Positions 7,995-22,541 are shown, counted from the stretch's first letter. The stretch is DNA of 64,000 nucleotides from JAQBQB01 sp963757185 (GCA_963757185.1 CAVWQI010000002.1:1269079-1333078); one strand, 5' to 3'. The notes: generated by a model from the letters alone, not told the origin. Program-made: numbers and translations.

Positions 7995-10667
7995 GTGTCG
8001 AACGACGACGTTCTCACGCGATTGACTTCTTCGCTCGCCGATCGCTATCGCATCGATCGCGAGCTCGGCGCCGGCGGCATGGCGACCGTCTTCCTCGCCA
8101 ACGACCTGCGGCACGGTCGCGACGTCGCCATCAAGGTCCTGCACCCCGACCTCGGCGCGGCGCTCGGCGGCGAGCGGTTTCTGAGCGAGATCAGAACGAC
8201 CGCGCGGCTTCAGCATCCGCACATCCTTCCGCTGCTCGACTCGGGCAGTACGGACGGACTGCTGTACTACGTGATGCCGCTCGTCACGGGAGAGACGTTG
8301 CGCGCGCGGCTCGAGCGCGAGAAGCAACTGCCGGCGGACGACGCGATTCGCATCGCGAGCGAGGTCGCCGACGCGCTCGGCTACGCGCACGATCTGGGCG
8401 TGATTCACCGCGACATCAAGCCCGAGAACATCCTGCTCCAGGGCGGCCACGCGACGGTCGCCGACTTCGGGATCGCGCTCGCCGTGCAGCAGGCGGGCGG
8501 TCATCGCATGACGCAGACGGGCCTCAGCCTCGGCACACCGCAGTACATGAGTCCCGAGCAGGCGATGGGCGAGCGCACGATCGACGCGCGCAGCGACATC
8601 TACGCGCTCGCCGCCGTGGCGTACGAGATGCTCGTCGGCGAGCCGCCGTTCACTGGTCCGACAGTGCAGTCCATCCTCGCGCGCGTCATGACCGAAGAGC
8701 CGCGCCCGATCGTCGTGCAGCGCAAGTCGATCCCGGATCACGTGGAATACGCCGTGATGCGCGGGCTGGAAAAGCTACCGGCCGACCGTTGGGGATCGGC
8801 GCGCGAGTTCGCGACGGCGCTTCACGGCGGATCATCGGCGACGTCACCGCAAGGCGGCGCCGCGACATCGCGGCATCGCCCCGGCGCGCGTGCTACCTCG
8901 TGGCGTGCGCGGCTCCGTGATCCCGTCGTGCTCACGCTCGCCATCGTCGCGGTCGCGAGCCTGGTGCTCGCCGGCTGGACGCGCCGCGGCGCGCCGACCG
9001 ACACCGCGGACGTCGTCCGATTCACGATTCCGGCGCTGCCGAGTGAACGAGCTAATTCACTCGGCTATGCTACACTCGCGATTTCGCCGGACGGCCGCGC
9101 GCTCGTGTACGTCGGCTTGGGCGACGACAAGCGGCAGCAGTTGATGGTTCGCACGCTAGATGATATCACGGCCCGGCCGCTCCCCGAGACGGCCGATGCG
9201 ACCAATCCGATCTTTTCGCCGGATGGAAAATGGGTCGCGTTCGTCCGGAGCAATCAGATCTTCAAGGTGGGAATCGACGGCACCCGGCCACAGTTGCTCG
9301 CGACCGCGCCGGGAATCTTCGGAGGAATGAGCTGGTCACCGACGGGTGTGATCGTCGTATCCGGCAACCTCGCGCTCTACACCATCCCGGAGTCGGGCGG
9401 GGAGCCTCACGAGTTCCTCAAACCGAACCGGAAGGACGGAGAGCTCTACCTCATCACGCCACGAGTGGTAGCCGACCAAGGAGTGGTGCTCTACGCGAGC
9501 TCGCCCAGCAGCTCCATCACCGGTTCGAAAATCGCAATGGCGTCGCTGAAGACAGGCGAGCATGTCGGGCTCGACATAACCGGCGCGCCGCTCGGGATGG
9601 CGGATGGCGTACTCACATACGTGACGTCGGCGGGCGTGATCATGGGCGTGCCCTTCGACGCGCGGAAGAAGAAGCTCACGGGAGTGCCAGTGCAGCTCGT
9701 GAGCGATGTCGCGATCAACAACACTTCCGGGCTCGCGCGGGCGTCGCTCGCCGCAAACGGAACGCTGTTCTATCAGAGCGGGACGCAGTTGTCGGAGGTA
9801 ATGACGGTCGGTGCGGACGGCGTTGCGCGCGTCGTGCTTGCCGAGCCGCGTGAGTATTCGTTTCCGCGTCTCTCACCCGACGGACGTCGATTGGCGATCG
9901 CCGTGGGATCCTCCGATCGACGCGACGTCTGGCTCTTCGATCTGAGCTCGCAGACGATGACGCGGTTGACGAGCGATGGCACGTCGAACGACCGCCCCGA
10001 GTGGAGTCCGGACGGCAAGCGCGTCATCTATCGGTCGGAACATGGTACCCGCACGGCGATCTGGTGGCGTCCCGCCGATCTGAGCGCCGAGGGGACCGCG
10101 CTGATAGGCGGCCCGACCGTCGACGTGTTCGAGGGCGTGATGTCGCCTGACATGAAGAACGTCGTCTATCAGCTCGACACGAGCGGCGCGGACATCTACT
10201 ACCGCGCCCTCGCGGGCGATACGACGCCGCACGTCGTGTCCAACACCAAGGCACTCGAGGTGATGCCGCGTCTCTCTCCCGACGGCCGATGGGTCGCGTT
10301 CTCGACGGACGAATCAGGGCGTGAAGAGGTCGTCGTGCAACCGTTCCCGGGGCCGGGCGGGCGCGTGCAGGTGTCGGCCGGCGGCGGCACCGAGCCCGTG
10401 TGGTCAGGCGACGGGAAACGGTTGTTCTATCGCGGAGACGGACGCTTGATGGCGGCGCGGCTCGCCACGGGTGACGGATTCGCGGTCGCGGCGCGGGACA
10501 CGCTTTTCGCCGACAGCTATCAGTATGCGCCGAATCCGCACGCGAACTACGACGTGATGGCGGATGGCACACACTTCGTGTTTCTCAAGGCGGCGAGCGA
10601 AGGCAGTATGATCGTCGTGGCGAACTGGAAGGCCGTGGTGCGCGAGCGAATGGCGCGCGGGCGCTGA
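7995..10667 (+). CDS. Ser/Thr protein kinase with TM helix and extracytoplasmic WD40/TolB-like propeller
   Basis: About 890 residues from GTG 7995. The Hanks-type kinase has a Gly loop GAGGMATV, catalytic Lys in VAIKVL, HRDIKPEN and DFGIAL, with the activation segment ending in SPEQAMGE. A TM helix (VVLTLAIVAVASLVLAGW) follows at about residue 310, then a PD40-type propeller (repeated FSPDGKWVAFV, LSPDGRRLAIA, LSPDGRWVAFS). The propeller presumably senses something outside the membrane. The frame is open upstream to 7854, but that extension is low-complexity and the kinase family usually starts close to the DRYRI segment. The closest relative in the window is at 40141-42795. Confidence 0.9.
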   Translation: MSNDDVLTRLTSSLADRYRIDRELGAGGMATVFLANDLRHGRDVAIKVLHPDLGAALGGERFLSEIRTTARLQHPHILPLLDSGSTDGLLYYVMPLVTGETLRARLEREKQLPADDAIRIASEVADALGYAHDLGVIHRDIKPENILLQGGHATVADFGIALAVQQAGGHRMTQTGLSLGTPQYMSPEQAMGERTIDARSDIYALAAVAYEMLVGEPPFTGPTVQSILARVMTEEPRPIVVQRKSIPDHVEYAVMRGLEKLPADRWGSAREFATALHGGSSATSPQGGAATSRHRPGARATSWRARLRDPVVLTLAIVAVASLVLAGWTRRGAPTDTADVVRFTIPALPSERANSLGYATLAISPDGRALVYVGLGDDKRQQLMVRTLDDITARPLPETADATNPIFSPDGKWVAFVRSNQIFKVGIDGTRPQLLATAPGIFGGMSWSPTGVIVVSGNLALYTIPESGGEPHEFLKPNRKDGELYLITPRVVADQGVVLYASSPSSSITGSKIAMASLKTGEHVGLDITGAPLGMADGVLTYVTSAGVIMGVPFDARKKKLTGVPVQLVSDVAINNTSGLARASLAANGTLFYQSGTQLSEVMTVGADGVARVVLAEPREYSFPRLSPDGRRLAIAVGSSDRRDVWLFDLSSQTMTRLTSDGTSNDRPEWSPDGKRVIYRSEHGTRTAIWWRPADLSAEGTALIGGPTVDVFEGVMSPDMKNVVYQLDTSGADIYYRALAGDTTPHVVSNTKALEVMPRLSPDGRWVAFSTDESGREEVVVQPFPGPGGRVQVSAGGGTEPVWSGDGKRLFYRGDGRLMAARLATGDGFAVAARDTLFADSYQYAPNPHANYDVMADGTHFVFLKAASEGSMIVVANWKAVVRERMARGR

Positions 10668-10672
10668 TCAGT

Positions 10673-11206
10673 TCACTTGGCCGCTCGAATCGACCAGCCC
10701 CCTGACTGCCCGCCGGTAGTCCATGTCCCACTGACGATCGTCTGCGCGGCCTTCTCGAACATGTCGACGAACCGCGCAGTCGCCTTGAGATCGACGCTCG
10801 AGGTCCACGTGCCCGTGTATTCTCCTGCGCGGCCGGTGACGTTCGCTCGCCACGCGCCGGTCCACCGGTCGGTTGATTTAACCGCCGACCATCCGCCGAA
10901 GGCCACCGTCTTGGCCTGAGCGTCGGTGAGGGTCCACGTCCCGGTGACGGTGCCGTGCGCCGTGTCGGCGACGGCGGTCCATGTTCCCATGAGCGTCAGG
11001 CTACCGCTGGCGGCGCTCCACGTGCCGGACCGGGCGCCTCGAACAGCGGCGGCTGAGTCCAGGCGCACGACTGCCTGCGCGCCGGAGAGATCGGGTGCAG
11101 CGAACAGTAGTGCGAATAACAGAATCGTGAAGCGTGCGGAGACGGAGTGCGGTGAACTGAGAAGCGAGCGGTGACGGAGTGCGGGGAATCTCCGCGCTCC
11201 TTTCAT
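10673..11206 (-). CDS. Secreted protein with repeated G-T-W strands, function unknown
   Basis: After a hydrophobic signal segment (FTILLFALLFAAPDLSGAQA) come repeated short strands ending in G-T-W or similar (SGTWSA, MGTWTA, TGTWTL, TGAWRA, TGTWTS, SGTWTT). This indicates a small beta-sheet repeat protein in the envelope. ATG 11206 gives an unusually long 25-residue n-region made partly from the purine/pyrimidine-biased repeats around 11140-11300; those repeats may have extended the gene, or the true start is a non-standard codon further in. It is convergent with the kinase gene, the stops being only 5 bp apart. Confidence 0.6.
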   Translation of the reverse strand: MKGARRFPALRHRSLLSSPHSVSARFTILLFALLFAAPDLSGAQAVVRLDSAAAVRGARSGTWSAASGSLTLMGTWTAVADTAHGTVTGTWTLTDAQAKTVAFGGWSAVKSTDRWTGAWRANVTGRAGEYTGTWTSSVDLKATARFVDMFEKAAQTIVSGTWTTGGQSGGWSIRAAK

Positions 11207-11228
11207 TTCCCCGCACGCCGCCTCCTCA

Positions 11229-11302
11229 CTCGTTCCAGGTCTCCGCACTCCGCCTCCTCACTCGTTCCCCTCGCTCGTTCCAGGTCTCCGCACTCCGCCT
11301 CC
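11229..11302 (+). repeat. Tandem and inverted repeat between two minus-strand genes
   Basis: A 29-bp unit ending in GGTCTCCGCACTCCGCCTCC occurs at 11229-11257 and 11274-11302 (period 45). Related inverted copies (GGAGACGGAGTGCGGTGAAC) lie at 11138-11157 and nearby, inside the 5' end of the downstream gene. Together they could form long imperfect hairpins. Confidence 0.65.
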
Positions 11303-11318
11303 GCACTCCTCCCACTCC

Positions 11319-14810
<3,492 letters not shown>

Positions 14811-14893
14811 TTGTGCTCCGGGGCAACGGATTTTGGGGACGCAAGATTGTAGCGCGCCGGACCGGAGAGCGCGAGCGACACGCCCAGGCCTGC

Positions 14894-17339
14894 CTAGGAC
14901 TTGAACGTCGTCTCGAGAACTCGACGTTTGAGGTCGAGGAACCGCGGGTCGTTCTTGACGGTGCGAAACCACGGCGCGTCCCAGCCGAGGAGCGCGCGCA
15001 AGCTGAAGGTCTTTTTTCGAAACGCGGTCTCGAGCCACTGCATCGTGTGATCGGCGTCTCCCATTCCGGCGTACGCAATGGCGATGAAATCCGGATCGAC
15101 CCACTGCCGGCGTTCGCGGGCCTCGAGCAGTCGAATCTGCTCGAGCGCTTTGGGGCGATTGCCCATCCGGCCGTAGGTCACCGCCAGACCGGTCGACGGC
15201 TGTCCGAACGTCTTCTCGAACGCCGAAAACGCCTTCAAGGCGTCGTCGTAGCGATTCATTTCGAGATACGCGATTCCGTCGGTCGCCTCCCAGACCACGA
15301 CCATCGAATCGAGCGACTTCGCGATCGAGTCGACTCGCAGCGCTGCCGCCGGGTGTCCACCCCAAGCGAACGCTTCGGCGGACAGCCGTTGCGCGAGCGC
15401 GGACAGCGGATCGACGCGGACCAACCTGTCGGCCAGCGAGAACGCTTTCGCGGTGTCGCCGGACAGGTATGAGAACAGTCCGTACATGAACAACGCGTCC
15501 GGCGAGTTCGGGTTCAGGGCCAACCCGCGCTCCATCTCCGCGCGCCCGGCGGCAAAGTCCCACCTCGCCGCGCCGATTTCGTATCCGTGAATCACGCGTG
15601 CTTCCGCCAACAGACTGTCGGCCGCTACCGCGCGCTCGGCGGCGGCCAGCGCGAGCGAGTGGTACTCGTGCGACGGCATGTAGACGTCGGAGAGAATGTC
15701 GTACACGAAGGCGACGCCCGCATGCGCCTGGGCGTAGTTCGGGTCGAGCTTGAGGGCGTCCTGGAAGTAGCCGAGCGCTCTCTGCAAGGCGTCGGGCGTG
15801 AGCTTGTTCTTCTCGAACACGCCGCGAAGATAGAGGTCGTGCGCCTCCGGGTTCGCGGTGCGCCCCGCGTGCGCGACGGCGACGACGGTCGGCGAGAGCA
15901 CCATGCGCATTTCGGACGCGATCGCGCTCGTGATGTCGTCCTGCATCGCGAAGTTGTCCTTGTTCTCGCGATCGTACGTCTGTGACCAGAGCAGTTTTCC
16001 GTCGGGCCGATTGAGCTGCATCTGCAATCGAACGCGGCCCACGCCAGGCTGCAGCTTGCCGGTCAACAGCAGGCCGACGTGCAGTTGCCTCGCGATCTCG
16101 ACCGGCGCGGCGCGCGTGCCCTTGAAGCGAAAGGTCGAGAGGTCTCCCGCGATCTGCATGCCCGGAATCTTCTGGAGCTCGTGCGCCAGCTCGCTCGTCA
16201 TGCCGTCGGCGAGATACTGTGTGGTCGAGTCGCCGCCAAGGTTTTCGATCGGCAAAACGGCGAGCGTGTTGTCGGCGGATGCGGCCGCGCCGGGATGTCT
16301 CATATTGAGCACGACGACGCCGACCAGGACCAACAGCGGCAATCGCAACCCCCGCGACGAGCGCGAGTCTCCTTCCACGCGTGGTTGTCGCCGCCGTCGG
16401 TGCGATGGCGTCGGGCGCTCCCGGCGTGACGATCGCGTCGAGCGTGCGGACGATTTCCTCGGCGGTCTGCGGGCGTTCGTCGGGCGCCTTCGCGAGACAG
16501 CGCATCACCAAGGCGGCGAGAGCCGGACTCACGCCGGCGCGCAGCGTTCCGACGGGTCTCGGCGTCTCGCCGATATGCGCGGCGATCAACGCCTGCGCCG
16601 AGCGTTTGGTGAACGGCGGCGCGCCGGTGATCAACTCGTAGGCGAGAATGCCCCACGCGTACAGATCGACGCGATGGTCCACCGTCGGATCGGCGACTGC
16701 TTGCTCCGGCGCCATGTATGTCGGCGTCCCGATCGCGATGCCGGCCGACGTCGTTCCGAATGCGCCACCCCTCGCACTGCCGGCGGCGTCGAGCGCCTTG
16801 GCGACTCCGAAGTCGGTGACCATCGCCGCGCCGCTCGACATGAGAACGTTGTCCGGCTTGATGTCGCGGTGAATGACGTCATGAGCGTGGGCGTACGCGA
16901 GCGCGCTCGCTACTTCTCGCAGGATGCGGATCGTCTCGTTGAGCGGCGGCGGTCCGTCGCGCACGAGACGCGCGCGCAGCGATTCGCCGTCGACGAACGG
17001 CATGGTGAAGTAGGGCAGGCCCTGGAACTCGCCGGAGGACAGAAGCGGCACGATGTGCGCGTGCTGAAGCCGCGCGGCGATCGTGATCTCACGCCTGAAC
17101 CGTTCGACCGAGAGATGTCCCGCCATCTCGGCCGGCAGCACCTTTACGACGACGTGGCGGTTGAGCGCGCGTTCGACGCCGACAAATACCCGCGACATTC
17201 CTCCACCGCCAAGCTCACGATCGAGCGTATAGGCGGCGCCGAGTGCTTCCTCGAGCTTTGCGCGGATGTCGGCGGGCACGGGCCTCCGTCGGCCGGGTCC
17301 AATCGGGGTAAAGTACAGCGCGGAGCGGTGGGCCGGCAT
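14894..17339 (-). CDS. Ser/Thr kinase with TM helix and TPR module, split by a frameshift
   Basis: Part one, from ATG 17339, is a Hanks kinase: GGGGMSRVFV Gly loop, VVVKVLP, HRDIKPDN, DFGVAKAL, MAPEQAV. Part two (to 14894) is in another frame and carries a TM helix (PLLVLVGVVVLNM), a TolB-N-like segment (NTLAVLPIENLGGDSTTQYL) and TPR repeats to the C-terminus. The order matches the intact kinase at 45841-48390. The frames meet in a run of five C (16349-16353); with four C the product reads through into the TM helix. As given, the kinase frame continues open for another 5 kb by chance of composition. It is either a true frameshift or a base-calling error. Confidence 0.75.
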
Positions 17340-17439
17340 CCGGAAAAGCGAAACAGCCCCTTGTTCCCGGGAGACCTGATGGCGCTCGCGCTCCGCCCGC
17401 GATACCATCTGCCAGTCACGCCCCAACCGAGCGCACGCC

Positions 17440-19505
17440 ATGCCCGATCTCTCTCGCCTCGCGAGATCCGCCTCGCTCCTCGCCGGAATTGTCCTTCTCT
17501 TTACGGCCGCGTCGGCGGCGCCGCGCCGGGCCGACGTTCCGTTGTCATCGCTCGACCTTACCAGGATGAAAGTCCAGCCCGGTGGCGGCCGGGGCGCGGC
17601 GCAGACCGTTGCGCAAGCCAACAAGAGCATCGACGGCAATCCGATTCACATCGGCGGCAAGGAGTTCACCGCGGGCGTCGGCACGCGCGCCAACAGCGTC
17701 CTCTTCGTGCAACTGAATGGCGGCGCCGAGCATTTCTCGGCGCTGGTCGGCGCGGACGACAATCCGATACAGGCGCCCCCCGGTGCCACCGGGCAACCTT
17801 CCGCGCCCCCGCCGCCCGCCGCCGACGCCGATCGTCTTCCGCGCCGTGGGCGATGGACGGGTGCTCCACGTCAGCAAGCCCGTGTCGCGTGGCGACGCGC
17901 CGGAGCCGTTCGACGTCGACTTGCGTGGCATTAGAACTCTCGTATTGCAGGTGAAGCAGGTTGATGTCGTCCGGCCGGTGCGCGGCGAACTGGGCCGATG
18001 CGAGGTTCACCGTCACTGGCGCCGCGCCGGTCGCGATCGACATTCCCGTGGAGCCGCGCGAGATCCTCACGCCCAAGCCCGGACCCGCGCCGCGCATCAA
18101 CGGGCCGTCGCTCACCGGCGTCACCCCCGGGCACGACGTCATCTACAAGATTCCCGCAACGGGCACCGCGCCGATCACCTATGGCGCGACGAATTTGCCC
18201 AATGGACTCACGATCGATCCGGCGTCGGGAGTCATCCGCGGCACGATCGGCGCGCGTGGGCGCTACGCGGTGACGTTCACCGCGAAGAACGCGGCGGGGT
18301 CGGCGTCGAAGGCGTTCACTTTTGTCGCCGAAGGACAGCTCGCGCTCACGCCAGCGATGGGATGGAACAGTTGGAACGCCTACGGCCGTGCGGTGAGCGA
18401 TTCACTCGCCCGGGCGGCCGCCGACGCGATGGTGTCGAAGGGACTCATCGACCACGGGTGGACGTACATCAACCTCGACGACGGCTGGGAGCGAAGCGAG
18501 CGCGAATCCGATCCGCTGTTCGAGGGACCGATCCGCACGCCCGACGGCACGATGCTCACCAACAAGAAGTTCCCGGACATGAAGGCCCTCGGCGACTACA
18601 TCCATGGTAAGGGGCTCAAGTTCGGGATCTACTCCGGCCCGGGCCCCACGACTTGCCAGCGCCTCACGGCGAGCTGGCAGCACGAGCGTCAGGACTTTCT
18701 CACGTTCGCGACGTGGGGCGTCGACTACCTCAAGTACGATTGGTGCAGCTACTCGAGCGTCCTCGCGCCGGGCGAGACGAACCAGCAGTTGCCCGTGCTC
18801 AAACGCCCGTATCAAGTAGCACGCGCCGCGCTCGACCAGGTGCCGCGCGACATCGTCTATTCACTCTGCCAATACGGGTGGGGCAACGTGTGGGAGTGGG
18901 GCGCCGAGCAAGCGATCGCGGGCAACTCGTGGCGCACGACCGGAGACATCACGGATACTTGGGAGAGCATGGCGGGTATCGGCTTCCAACAAGTCGGTCA
19001 CTCGAAGTTCGCGTCGCCCGGACATTGGAACGATCCGGACATGCTGGTCATCGGCAAGGTGGGCTGGGGTCCGCGCCTGCGCGACTCGCGACTCACGCCC
19101 AACGAGCAGTACGTCCACATAACGCTGTGGACGCTGCTCGCTTCGCCGCTCTTGCTCGGCAACGATCTCACGCAGATGGACGACTTCGAGCTCAACCTCG
19201 TGACGAATGACGAGGTGCTCGCGGTACACCAGGATCCACTCGGCAAGCCAGCCGATCGCGTCTCGAAGAAAGATCAGCTCGAAGTATGGGCGAGGCCGCT
19301 CGCCGACGGTTCACTGGCGGTCGGGCTGTTCAATCGCGACGAAATGGATATGAAGGTGTCGGTGACGTGGAGTGAGCTTGGGATCGCGGGGAAACAGAAG
19401 GTTCGAGATCTGTGGCGGCAATCGGATCTGGGCGTATTTGACGGAGAGTTCTCGAGTGTGGTGCCGAGGCATGGAACGGTTTTCGTGAAGATCGCTCGAC
19501 CTTAG
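17440..19505 (+). pseudogene. GH27 alpha-galactosidase with N-terminal NPCBM domain, broken into three frames
   Basis: Segment 1 (17440 to about 17820) has a signal peptide (SASLLAGIVLLFTAASA) and the first half of an NPCBM carbohydrate-binding domain. Segment 2 (about 17820-17950, next frame) continues it (IVFRAVGDGRVLHVSKPVSR). Segment 3 (about 17985-19505, third frame) completes it with NWADARFTV, adds a putative Ig-like domain and the GH27 barrel: MGWNSWNAYG, nucleophile Asp in KYDWCSY, acid/base Asp in GHWNDPDML, then a C-terminal beta domain. The catalytic part is intact, so the enzyme would release alpha-galactose from oligosaccharides if expressed. The first break lies in a C/G-rich run near 17806; the second coincides with an apparent micro-inversion (17951-17983). 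Confidence 0.8.
17951..17983 (-). other. Apparent 33-bp micro-inversion inside the NPCBM coding region
   Basis: Read forward, this stretch gives residues unlike the family. Read on the minus strand it gives PDDINLLH, which fits the NPCBM motif GDxIxxDHADWADA that should sit exactly here, just before the preserved forward NWADARF. A one-base frame difference remains after re-inverting, so an indel accompanied the event. Confidence 0.55.
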
Positions 19506-19574
19506 GCGGAGGTTTGGCAGTCCGCATCGTGTGAACTTCGCGCCCACTCGTAGATGCCCCGTCACACCAGCAGC

Positions 19575-22199
19575 TCAATCCGCTCGCAGTGCTTCCACCG
19601 GATTGATCTTCGCCGCCCGCCTCGCTGGCGCATACGCCGCCGTGAGCGCTCCCCCTACGAGCACGATTGCCACAAAGACGATCGTCACCGGATCCGTGGG
19701 CCCGACCCCGTACAACATTGACCGCAGCGCGCGCGACGCCGCGACACCGGCGACGGCCCCGACGCCTACACCTATGAGCGCCAGCGTCATCGCCTGACGC
19801 ACCACGAGCCCAACGACGTCGGTCGCGGCGGCGCCGAGCGCCATCCGGACGCCGATCTCGCGCGAGCGCTGGTTCACCGAGTACGCGACGACGCTGTGCA
19901 GCCCCACGACGGCGAGCACCAGCGCAAGGCTCGCGAACGCGCCGAGCAGTGTCAGTGTGAAGCGATGCATCGACATGAAGTGCGTGAACTGCGCGTCGGC
20001 CGTCGCGGACGCTCCGACGGCGATCAGCGGATTCGCCTCGTGAATCGCCGCTGAGATTTGCGGAAGCATTCGCTCGAGCGGCTGGTGCGAGCGAAAGAGC
20101 AGAAAAGGACGGGCGTATGCCGCGGGCATCGCCATGAAGAGTTGCGGGTGCCACGGGCGTCGTTCGTCGCCGGGCCCGCGGATGTCGCGCACGACGCCGA
20201 CCACCGTCATCCATGGGGAATTGGCGAACGGACGGATGCGCGCGCCAACGGCGCCGCCGTTCGGCCAGAATCGCTTGGCGAAGCTCTCGCCGATGACGAC
20301 CTCGCTGGACCCATGCCGGTCGGTGGGAGTCGGGTCGTCGGCGAATCCGCGGCCCGCGATCGTGTGCATGCCGAGCACGGAGAAGAAATCGGACGGGCCG
20401 CCGTTGAGGATGAAGCTCGACAGGCTGTCCGCGATACCGACGGTGCGCCCCTCGATCTCGATCGGGCTCGCGCCCGTGATGTAGTCCGGCGGCAGACGGT
20501 CCGCCAACGTCGCCTGCTCGACGCCGGGAACGGCCCGCACGCGATCCAGGAGCGCGTGCAGCGCGTCGCGTTTCCCCTCCAGCGTGAACTGCTTGTCGGT
20601 GAGACGAAGGCTCACCGCGGCGAGGTGCCTCGGCTCGATCCCGAAATCCATGCGCTGCATCGCGACGAGCGTCCGGATGAGAAGCCCGGATCCGATGAGC
20701 AGGACCACCGAGAGGGCCACTTCCAACACGACCAATCCCGACCGAACGTGCCGCGCGGCGCGCGATCCGGTCGCCGTGCGCGTGCCATCCTTGAGCACCT
20801 CGGCAGAATCGCGCCGTGCGAGAAAGAGCGCCGGTGCGAGACCAAAAAGAAGCCCGGCGGCAACCGAAATCGCGAGGCTCCAGGCGAGCACCGGTCCATC
20901 GAACTTCGCGCTGTTCAGCTCCGTGGAGTTCGGTGGTTGCGCGGCGACGATCAGACGCAGCGCCAACTTGGCGACCGCGAGACTCAACGCCCCGGCGACG
21001 ATTGCCAACAGAACGCTCTCCGTGAACACCTGGCGCACCAGCCGAGCCGCGCCCGCGCCCATCGCGGCGCGAACGGCGAACTCGCGTTGACGCCCCCACG
21101 CCCGAGCCAGAACGAGATTCGCTACGTTCGCGCACGCAATGAGCAAGACGAATCCGACGGCGCCGAACAGAACCTCGACGATCAACCGGTACTGGCGGCT
21201 AAGCAGGTCCACACCGCGCAACAGACGCGGCGGATCGCTGATCGAATTCTTCGCGCGAGGAATGGAATTGAAGATCCCGACGAGTTCACGGTTCGCATCA
21301 TCCACGTCATGCTGCTCGGCGAGCTTGGCGATGGTTAGCAGTTCTCGATCGTTAGCCGCCCCCGGCGGCAGCGCGGTGAATACGGCGTTGCCGTCGATGA
21401 ACGGAATGCCGAACTCGGGCGGCATCACGCCGATGATCGTGTGCGGCGTTCCGTCGAGCAGAATCGTTCTGCCGAGCGCCGAGCGTGACGCGCCGAACAA
21501 GCGCTGCCACAGGCCGTCGCTCAACAGCGCGACGGGCGGCGCGTTCATGAGCGTGTCCTGCGCCGCGATGTCGCGACCGAGCGCGGGATGCGCGCCAGTG
21601 AACGCGAGTGCCCCGGGCGGAATCGCCACGCCCCAAGCGCGCTCCGGCGACCGCGCCGTATCGCCGATCGCGTACTGCTGTTCGTCCACCATCGTGATGT
21701 CCACGACGTTTCGCGCGCGAGCGCGCCAGTCGTCGATGAACTGTCTCCGCGAGCCTGAAATCAGAGCGCCGTGCCCGGACGTCCTCTGTAGAAACACCAT
21801 GCGGTGGCCGTCGGGGAAGGGCAGCGGCCGCAGAATGAGTCGATGGACGACGCTGAAGATCGCGACGTTCGCGCCGATGCCGAGCGCGAGGAGAAGCACG
21901 GCGGTCGCGGCGAACCAGGGCTGCCGCCGGAAACCGCGCAGCGCGTAGCGGACGTCGGCCGAGATTTCGTCGAGCCAGCGCGTCTCGCGTTCGTCGCGCA
22001 CGGCTTCCTTGGTCTGCTCGACTCCGCCGAACGACACGAGCGCCCGCCGTCTCGCTTCATTCGGTGTCATGCCGCGGCGGACGTTCTCCTCCGTCTCGAG
22101 CTCGAGGTGCAGCCGCAGCTCGCGGTCGAGCTCCGATTCGACATGTCGTCGGCGAAGAAGGGCGCGGAGCCATAGTGTGAGCCGAGCGAGGCCGCTCAT
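19575..22199 (-). CDS. ADOP-type ABC transporter permease (MacB/FtsX family)
   Basis: An 874-residue permease with an N-terminal juxtamembrane segment (VESELDRELRLHLELE), a first TM (TAVLLLALGIGANVAIFSVV), MacB-type periplasmic domain, three TM helices, a second periplasmic domain and the last three TM helices (SREIGVRMALGAAATDVVGL context). The duplicated FtsX layout without an ATPase is typical of acidobacterial-type duplicated orphan permeases. The start overlaps the stop of the PadR gene by 4 bp, a common pairing in which PadR controls the permease. Transport substrate is unknown. Confidence 0.9.
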   Translation of the reverse strand: MSGLARLTLWLRALLRRRHVESELDRELRLHLELETEENVRRGMTPNEARRRALVSFGGVEQTKEAVRDERETRWLDEISADVRYALRGFRRQPWFAATAVLLLALGIGANVAIFSVVHRLILRPLPFPDGHRMVFLQRTSGHGALISGSRRQFIDDWRARARNVVDITMVDEQQYAIGDTARSPERAWGVAIPPGALAFTGAHPALGRDIAAQDTLMNAPPVALLSDGLWQRLFGASRSALGRTILLDGTPHTIIGVMPPEFGIPFIDGNAVFTALPPGAANDRELLTIAKLAEQHDVDDANRELVGIFNSIPRAKNSISDPPRLLRGVDLLSRQYRLIVEVLFGAVGFVLLIACANVANLVLARAWGRQREFAVRAAMGAGAARLVRQVFTESVLLAIVAGALSLAVAKLALRLIVAAQPPNSTELNSAKFDGPVLAWSLAISVAAGLLFGLAPALFLARRDSAEVLKDGTRTATGSRAARHVRSGLVVLEVALSVVLLIGSGLLIRTLVAMQRMDFGIEPRHLAAVSLRLTDKQFTLEGKRDALHALLDRVRAVPGVEQATLADRLPPDYITGASPIEIEGRTVGIADSLSSFILNGGPSDFFSVLGMHTIAGRGFADDPTPTDRHGSSEVVIGESFAKRFWPNGGAVGARIRPFANSPWMTVVGVVRDIRGPGDERRPWHPQLFMAMPAAYARPFLLFRSHQPLERMLPQISAAIHEANPLIAVGASATADAQFTHFMSMHRFTLTLLGAFASLALVLAVVGLHSVVAYSVNQRSREIGVRMALGAAATDVVGLVVRQAMTLALIGVGVGAVAGVAASRALRSMLYGVGPTDPVTIVFVAIVLVGGALTAAYAPARRAAKINPVEALRAD

Positions 22200-22537
22200 G
22201 GAGCCACCTCTTTGGCGACGAGCACCAGCTCAACGGCGCCGACGAATCGCCGCCAATCATCCAACTCGGTCGCGAGCGCTCGGCGTCCGGCCGGCGTGAG
22301 TCGGTAGTACTTGGCCTCGCGGTTGTTCTCGGTGACGCTCCACTCGCTCGTCACGAGGCCTTTCCGCTCGAGGCGATACACGGCGGGATAGAGCGAGCCC
22401 TGTCCGATCTTCAGCGCCTCCTTGGAGAGTTGCTGGATGCGCTGGCTGATGCCCCAGCCGTGGAGGGGCGCGAGGGACAGCGCCTTGAGGACGAGGAGAT
22501 CGAGCGTGCCTTGAAGGACGTCGGCCGAGGTGGCCAC
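22196..22537 (-). CDS. PadR-family transcriptional regulator
   Basis: A 113-residue winged-helix regulator beginning MATSADVLQGTLDLLVLKAL, with QGSLYPAVYRLERKGLV and the wing EAKYYRLTPAGRRAL. The GTG start at 22537 has AGGAG about 9 bases upstream. It overlaps the downstream permease gene by 4 bp, so it is the first gene of a two-gene operon and probably represses it. Two 21-bp direct repeats just upstream are candidate operators. Confidence 0.9.
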   Translation of the reverse strand: MATSADVLQGTLDLLVLKALSLAPLHGWGISQRIQQLSKEALKIGQGSLYPAVYRLERKGLVTSEWSVTENNREAKYYRLTPAGRRALATELDDWRRFVGAVELVLVAKEVAP

Positions 22538-22541
22538 CGGG

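Noticed and set aside
10840..10875. Possible fourth copy of the GTGGACCG repeat (GACCGGTGGACCGG-like in the WTG protein)
   Set aside because: Only one and a half units; the WTG peptide is part of the natural G-T-W strand repeat of that protein.
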